This document shows, one piece after another, positions 57,413-64,000 of a stretch of 64,000 nt of DNA. Where the stretch lies: positions 1,268,600 to 1,332,599 of the forward strand of contig NC_049981.1 of assembly GCF_000003815.2 (NCBI RefSeq), read 5' to 3'. Numbering within the stretch: the first letter of the stretch is position 1; the number at the start of each line of letters is the position of its first letter. The notes below the pieces were generated by a model that had not been told where the DNA came from, made no database searches, and saw nothing but the letters and a program-made list of their open reading frames with translations. The translations under genes were made by a program, and so were the position numbers. Origin of the DNA: Branchiostoma floridae. Lineage: Eukaryota > Chordata > Leptocardii > Amphioxiformes > Branchiostomatidae.

Positions 57413-57769
57413 ACATCATCATCGGTCAAACACGCAGCGAAATCTCTATTGAGTGAAAACCAAGGGACTTGGAAAATGGCCGTAAGCATAGGGAAGTATA
57501 TAGATAGCGCTTAAGCAAATGTGATCATTACCACAATTTGACTGTGTCGAAAACTTGCTTGGAAAGTTATATCTTCTTGTGTTAGTATCGTTTGACGCCT
57601 TGACATAACGTGTTTTGTTGACGAATGAATTAATGTGATTTAGAGGAATTCAATGCATGTCTTATGGTATATACAGTCAAGCGTTTAATAGAGAGGTATT
57701 TACACTATGTCCATATGATCACATTTAGATCATTATTATAGCGTCTTATTCTAACTAATCGTATTTCGG

Positions 57770-57775
57770 AATAAA
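57770..57775 (+). promoter_or_regulatory. Candidate polyadenylation signal of mosaic gene
   Basis: AATAAA about 360 bp after the stop codon, the first full hexamer noted in this strand downstream of the last exon. Confidence 0.4.
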
Positions 57776-58837
57776 ATATCCTTTCTTTCAATTTCACTGG
57801 TGAGAGATCTCTTACAGTAACTGCAGCATAAGACATCCTCCAAGACTGCACACTTTAAATATCCAGTTCTTTAGATTACTGAGAAGGTTTTAAAAGTTTC
57901 ATTAAATGCTTTGGAGTATTTGTATCCAGTAGAATAATGTAATATATGTCTACGTATCACTGACAGAAGCAACGGTGGTGTCTAAAACAATTTAACAAAC
58001 GTACTACGTTAAAAGACAAAAAAACGGTTTCCGTCACGTTGTGTAAATGTTTATTGTATCAGGATAAACGTAAATAGAGACAACAAGAAAACGCAAACTA
58101 AGTTACTTTTTGGAAGCACCCTAAATACTATTTACTTCTAATCGACTAAAAAGTGTTGAATAAACAGTCATTGTCTGCAACCCGAAGCCAAAACAGTACA
58201 TTTGACTTCAGCGTATACCATTCCCTGTCCTGAATTTAGAGGTACCAAGGATTTTCAGACAAAATCAGACAATGAAAACGTTTAACGTTTTTACATGGGA
58301 ACATCTTTGACATTTCCCCTCAAAAGCTCATGTGCCGTCTAAAAAAAGTTTTCAACCTTGCTGTAAATCGTACAAAGCAGTTGCGAAATGGACACATATT
58401 TGCCGTAGATTTAAACAAAAGTATACATGTAACATTTTTGCTTTTTGCAATTGTTTACAAACTGTTTTAAGTGAAAGTATTCATAAAGTTCCAACATTTC
58501 ATACCTCTGACCCAATAATTAACGACTCATTTGAAGAATGACTTCCTCTTGAAGCAATTTCTAATTACAGCATTGCATATATCTACCATCTAGTTGCTTG
58601 CAATACATTTTAGTAGGCCTTGCTATGTATATAACTCGTTACATATAACAATATTGAAAATGATTGAATAACACCAGTTACATTTAGTATTTTCTATTTG
58701 CTTGATCATATTGAAGATTTTTTTAAATATTCTCCTCACACCCATAAGGTTTCCTACCTGGTATACAAATTTTGCACCCTATATATCCAATATCTTATAA
58801 TTGTCCTGCCTTTATTTCACCAACATTTCTGTTAAAG
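57776..58837. other. Intergenic region between convergent genes
   Basis: AT-rich, no coding signature. On the minus strand AATAAA (complement of 58811-58816) lies about 25 bp beyond the P450 stop and could be its poly(A) signal. Confidence 0.5.
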
Positions 58838-61800
58838 TTATCCACGTGCAACTGCACACAATTCAAATGGGAAAGGCACATTGACAACACTGCCCAACTT
58901 TCCCAACATGGACGGCACAGGTGCGCCCTCTGGCAGATTGAATGTGAAACGCTGCATGAGGGAGACGAACAGCATGAAGAGCTCCATCTTGGCCAGCTGT
59001 TCACCAAGACATATCCGGTGGCCTAAAAAAGGTTAAAAGTATGGTAAACAGCATTGTAACGTCTCCATTAAATTATGTCACGAGACCCTTCAAAGGATAA
59101 CAGGAGAATCTTCAGCGCAACCTGTCCCTTTGCCTTCCTAGCAGGCCTCAGACATAAACTCATTTGGGGCTTATCATGATCACATGCTATCTGCTAGTGA
59201 TTTAATCTGGCTATCAGAAAACCGGTGCTAATCAGAAAACAGAACAGGCAACTTCAAGCCTTAAACCAGTAATATAGAGGCTACCTGATTCTCAACTCTT
59301 TTGGTTACTTTATTTGTATAATCAGGCGGTGATAAATGTGCGCGTGGGTGGGATCAGTGAAACAACAAGGGACAGAAAGAAACAACATGTCAACAGGGCC
59401 GGCAGATCACAAATCCAGCAGCGTAACCAAGTGCTACGCCAGAAAAAGCTGATCAGCCATTATCGTGGCTGATTTGCGCTACTTAAACACCCCATTTTTG
59501 CATCAGCATTATGGTAGATAGATAGATACAAGGTTCCCACACTGACTCACCCATAGAAAACGGGATGAGCGCCTCGTGTTTGACGAAGTTTCCGTCCTGA
59601 TCCAGGAAACGTTCGGGTTGGAAGGTGTTCGGCTCCGGGAACAGCTGAGGGTCCATGTGCACGGACCACAGGTTGATCTGGAACACATCATGGAAGGCAT
59701 ACATGGAATGATTGACTATATAGATAAACAGGTTGAATGAAAGGCTGAAGGACAACACAGACAGATATATTATAGAACTAGTTTAACTGTAATATGCAAC
59801 ACAAAAATTGGACTTACCCAAATTTTCGACTTAACAGAACCAGTCTTTGCCAAGGAATGATCAATCCACTGCAGTCGTGACGTCACGCTATACAGATAGA
59901 ACACGTGACTCAGTAAGCAGTGGATCATAGGTTGCAGGAAGACTAAGGCGCCCACCGTCTCTGTTCAGGGGTGGTTGTAAAGCATTGACTTCCTGCAACC
60001 TATGATCTACTGCTTACTGAGTCACGTAAAGCCTATTCTATCTGCATAACGTGACGAATCGAAGATTTGGGTGAGTCCAATTTTTGTGTTGGATATTATA
60101 ATGACTTCTAACAACACATATGAGCTTTCAAGTACAGACAGATATAGAGAAGGATCTGTCATCTCATCTACCCTTTCAGTGAAGGTGTACCTGTAGATGT
60201 AGATAGATGAATCGAGAATTAGAAAATCTATGGATAGAGGAGAGAATTAAAACTATAACTTTTCATACCAAAAGCCTTCCTTCCTGAGGGACGTTGTAGC
60301 CATTAAAGGTGGTGTCCCTGGATGCTGCATGACCAACGAGGGGCACGATGGATTTAATCCGCTGGACTTCCGCTAGGGTCGCTGTTGTGTAGGGCAGCAG
60401 GTTCCGTTGTGCATAGGACGGCGCGCTCTGCCCTAACACCGAGTCTATCTCCTGATGAACCTGTGGGCACATGCTTGATGTTATTGGGTGTCACGTGAAT
60501 ATAACGTCATCCGGCTGTCATGTGCACGTGACGCCAAACACCCAATAACAGCAAACATTGGATTGCTGATGTTGGTTGTTTGAAGTCACATGAGTAGGAC
60601 GACACTTTAGCACTCGCAATGTTGATTGGTGAAAGTGTACGGCAAGGAACGTTTTAAATTCGATGTTGTCTGTACTTTTCCTTAGGAGCATCAATAGTTC
60701 CTTTCTTAGAAACACCAAATGCATATTCCTTTCTTGCACCACCTGCTACTGTCCTTACATTTGAAACTTTGAGTTCGACAACTGTATTGAAGCCGAAAAA
60801 AAGCGTTATCTACGGTTACTAAAAGTTGCCGGAACTTGCCTTTTCCTGGATGTTTGGGTTGAGCATCATGTACAGCAGGGCCCAGCGGGTGGTGGTGGCG
60901 GTGGTCTCAGTACCGGCCACGAATAGATCCATCAGCACCTGGGGGTGTAAGATTTTATTCAGTTCTTCTGAAGATGCTGCTTTCAATATGGCAAATGAAT
61001 CATGAATATTTCACATTCATTGAGTAATTCATTCGTCTGTTCATTTCTCCATTCATTCATTCTATTCAACCATTGACTCAATGATTCACCCATCCCTTCT
61101 GTCGCCTATTACTGAATACTGTAGATACAGAAATTTTCGCGGTGGTTTTATGTTCACGGTTTTCGCGTTGCCTATTCACCGCGAACTTCAAAAACCGCGA
61201 ACATTTTTTCATGGCAGTAAGAGACTACAGTGGCAGTGCATGGTGCTACCCCGAACTTAAAGTCACTGCGAACAGTCATTATCCCGCTATCGCGAAATTG
61301 ATTTAAACCCCGCGAACTTAAATGCATTTACAGTAATTCATGTATACGTACGTACCCATTCATTCATTCATTCACCTGTTAATGCACTCATTCCTTCATT
61401 AATTCATTCATCTGAACGCACCTCTTGCAGCTGCTTGTCGGTGAAGTGCTCACGAGCTTTTTCCTCCGGAGCCCGCTGCTGCTCCAGGAGAAAGGCGTCG
61501 GTAAAGTCCCGGATGTCGTTGGGGTCAAGGGTCAGCCTGTGCTTCTCTATCTGTTCACGGCAAAACTCTTGGACAGTCTGAAGCATTCTCGTCGCTTTAT
61601 CCCTGCCTGATTTTCCGAAGAGGCGGAGGAACCGAAACACGGGGTGTATGTTTTCAAGCCTGTCTATGACAGAGGGCTTTGCTTCAATTACCGTGTTCAA
61701 CAGGCTAATCAGTCGTAGGAAATCAGGGTCGCCGTATTCAAATCTGTCCCCAAACACTATGGAACAAATGATATTACTGACAGCGTTTTGCATCATGATT

Positions 61801-63734
61801 TTTAGGTCGAATGGTTGTCCGTTATGCGACAGAATTTCCTGAACAAGCGCGTCGGCTTCTTCACTAATCTTGACCTCCAAACTCCGCTTGCCGAAGCCGA
61901 AGTCCCGGAGAGTCATCAGGGCGAATTTGCGCTGCTGTTTCCAGTGTGGTCCGTAGGGAGCTTGCAGGACACCTGGAAATAAACAGTGCTTATTTGGTAT
62001 CATTATAAACTTGAAACTTTGAAACTTTATTTCTGAATCAATTTTGCAGTCCCCGTTGGGGCTGAATTGCATTGATTTTACAACACAAAAAAACATTCCA
62101 ATCCTCATCATTTATGTCATCATGGACAACAATTTGAGATCGTTTGTATATCGTTTCCAAGACAAAAAAAGTCCAGGCACTATCTTTAAGGATCTTCAGT
62201 GTCACTAACGCAAGATAGTGTATGCTATCAGAAACGTCTGTTTCCTAAATCATATCAGTTGCTTGAGTAACTCATTTTTGGTGTATCTTATCACCTGGAT
62301 GTCTAACTCCCATTCTTCAAGACAACTGTCCCGTACAGCAGACACGCGACGTGTCATCCGGAAAAGTGCTTTGATTCTATAAATGAATAAGTTTCAACAT
62401 GGCTAGTCTCAAGATGAGAACGTCCATATTGCATAATTCTATAATTTCGACGTATTTCTTTATAATCTACAGATCTTTTTTTGGTTTTGATTATTTGTAG
62501 CGTTATGATTTTCTTGGTGTAGTTTCAATTTCATTTGCTTTATTAACTAGCCTTGATTTATGTATATAATCTTTCATTATTATTTAGATCACGTTTCATT
62601 AATACCTAGTTTGTGAGGGAGAGCCATGAAAAGCTGCATAGGCTTCTGTTCTCCCTGCATGTTTTCTTTTCAAACCTTCTATAATTTCGTTTTAGTTGTT
62701 ATATGTGGTGAATAAATTTAACAAAAAAAATAAAATCAAAATATCCATAAACTGTGTACAATATGAACGTTAACGTACCTTTATCTCTACCCGCCATTGC
62801 CTGCGCTGGTGGTGCTTTGCGACTGGAGAAGTCTTCAGCTCTCTTGACCAGGGCGTTCCGGATAGTCTCGTGCCCAGTAAGGACGATGGCGGGAAAACGA
62901 CCCATCCAGATGGTCATGACGTCACCGTACTGTTTTGACAGCTCCATGAGAGTGGCGGGAAGAAAGGCGGACTGGAAAAAATAAAAACAAGAAATCATTT
63001 GCACAACTTCTTCATGCCGATGATCTGTGTATTACATGTCCCAAGTCTCGTCAGAGATTAGTAGGAATATGTGAAGAAGTTAGTCCTGAAAACGACATAA
63101 TGTTTAATATTGATTTTATACCTGACATAAAGAAGAAAAAAATAAACATCTGTTAAGTTTATACACAGAATGATTCTTTGGCTGATCCAGCAATTTGTAA
63201 CCCAAGTTCCATGAATGTTTTTAACTCGATCATCATATTGCACTATCGACTAAACCCCTTAGGCGTTGCCAAAATGTGTTTATTCAGTAGTGCTCTGCTG
63301 TACTAAGTCCAACATGACCTAAGGGTCTTTGAACCACTGTGATCTGCGTCAGTATCCCCGTCGTTAGGAAGCTGATAACCGTGCGGTCACCTGTGCAATT
63401 ATGTATGTCGTATATCATACTTCAGTCTTCCTGTTCATCAACGTACAGGAAGACTGTTTCTGTATTTACCTTACTACACTTGGCTATTACCGTTCCATAT
63501 GCTAGTGGCTTCTGATAGTGATAGAGAAAAGTTTGCCCAACTTACATTGGCTAACATGGGGAGGTTTCCGACAATCGGCCACCCCTTGGGCCCGGGTGGC
63601 AGGTTCCTGGGCCGCCGGAGATACAGATACGCGAGCAGGCACACACACGTAGCCGCCAGTAACGTCGGGAGGTCGGCTAAATGTCGAGAAGCCGTCATGA
63701 CTTCCAGCAAAATACTCATCTTTGTACTCTGCAC
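58838..63734 (-). CDS. Cytochrome P450, CYP2-like, seven exons
   Basis: Exons (minus strand): 63546-63734, 62779-62971, 61422-61972, 60840-60938, 60269-60460, 59551-59677, 58838-59022. They sum to 1536 bp, i.e. 511 residues plus stop, a normal microsomal P450 length, with all phases compatible. Features in order: N-terminal membrane anchor (LPTLLAATCVCLLAYLYL), the Pro-rich hinge PPGPKGWPIVGN, WKQQRKFALMTLRDFG in helix C, the oxygen-binding AGTETT in helix I, the EVQR form of ExxR, FQPERF, and the haem-binding loop FSMGHRICLG, whose Cys is the axial ligand. The pattern is that of family-2 monooxygenases acting at the ER on lipophilic substrates; the substrate is unknown. The first ATG is at 63734; a second in-frame ATG lies 5 codons in. 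Exon 4 ends with a GC donor. Confidence 0.93.
59776..60135. mobile_element. MITE of the 6358 family with nested hairpin
   Basis: The ends carry the family motif (CAACACAAAAATTGGACT and its inverted copy). The interior holds a long inverted repeat (CAGATAGAACACGTGACTCA arm against its complement near 60010-60035). It lies in a P450 intron. Confidence 0.65.
60479..60552. repeat. Short inverted repeat in P450 intron
   Basis: Arms TGTTATTGGGTGTCACGTGA and CACGTGACGCCAAACACCCA face each other; probably a small hairpin element. Confidence 0.6.
61119..61336. mobile_element. Short MITE, CTGTARATG ends
   Basis: Flanked by TA, with internal CCGCGAACTT repeats and a GCATTTACAG right end. Same family as 53534-53701; located in a P450 intron. 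Confidence 0.6.
62010..62095 (-). mobile_element. LINE 3'-end fragment
   Basis: Read on the minus strand it has the same CAATTCAGCCC...GGGACTGC hairpin region as the 3' UTR of the LINE at 39780-43190 and ends in a short AGTTTCAA tandem tail, typical of 5'-truncated CR1-type insertions. Confidence 0.6.
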
Positions 63735-64000
63735 TGCGTATCGTCACACAAAACACTGCAGAAACGTTACAGTTCACAAAACAGTGGGTCTCTACCCTCT
63801 GCTGGCTGGGATACAACAATAAATACAATTGGGATGTACCAATTGAAAGTACCTTGACAGCGGGGATTGCATTTTTTAATTAGATATTCATCACTCACCA
63901 CAAAGTCATAGATTTCATCCATCTAAATACTTTAAACTCTTTTAATGTGGTTTATGCACGTAACAAGTAATACGATTGACGTAATTATGAAATTGCCAGT
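63735..64000. other. Upstream flank of P450
   Basis: Promoter region by position. I could not identify a convincing core promoter element. Confidence 0.4.

Noticed and set aside
1-64000. CRISPR arrays, operons, ribosome-binding sites
   Set aside because: Spliced metazoan sequence; the tandem repeats found are coding minisatellites or microsatellites.

Overview
The window is intron-rich animal DNA. Coding is in short exons with GT-AG borders, the introns are full of MITE-like repeats, and the domain mix (fucolectin, cadherin, LDLa, WSC, kringle, PAN, integrin beta stalk, LAR-type Ig, CYP2-like P450) points to an invertebrate deuterostome. My best guess is a lancelet (Branchiostoma); this is inference from gene style, not from a marker sequence.

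Positions 1 to about 57.4 kb, plus strand, hold one enormous mosaic gene, or less likely several adjoining ones. I can place 53 exons. Nearly all start and end in phase 1, so every module is interchangeable and the reading frame closes across the whole row. Order: linker mini-exon, fucolectin (FTP) domain continuing into cadherin repeats, four LDLa exons, an unrecognised 8-Cys exon, a fifth LDLa, WSC, mini-exon, second FTP, then a long array of a hevein-like Cys-rich module (12 copies, always in A-B-C triplets) alternating with six kringles and three PAN domains. After that come an integrin-beta stalk (I-EGF repeats and beta-tail), two tandem cassettes of LAR-type receptor phosphatase Ig1-Ig2-Ig3 followed by PAN, and a C-terminal tail with stop at 57410-57412. 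The 5' end lies outside the window. No transmembrane segment is visible, so the product looks secreted or matrix-bound, with many sugar- and protein-binding modules.

The kringle/PAN/Cys-rich part is a tandem duplication (unit 1 about 12.5-20.1 kb, unit 2 about 20.2-43.6 kb). Unit 2 is swollen by three insertions whose empty sites can be read in unit 1: a 12.36-kb DNA transposon (21683-34037), a 1-kb TIR element (38196-39187) and a frameshifted LINE (about 39.78-43.19 kb).

The 12.36-kb transposon is the most unusual thing here. It has 17-bp TIRs, a 5-bp target duplication (ATGGT), and minus-strand ORFs. The ORFs encode an SGNH hydrolase, 23 copies of a 75-bp coding repeat, a ubiquitin-like domain ending in Gly-Gly exactly where the first ORF stops, and a 1785-residue protein with zinc-binding Cys clusters, a transposase-like core, FEN/XPG-like nuclease motifs and a C-terminal CXC (tesmin/TSO1) domain.

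Positions 58.8-63.7 kb, minus strand, hold a complete seven-exon CYP2-like cytochrome P450 (511 residues), converging on the mosaic gene. Four N-gaps are present (2297-2396, 12394-12531, 15659-15758, 18863-18977).
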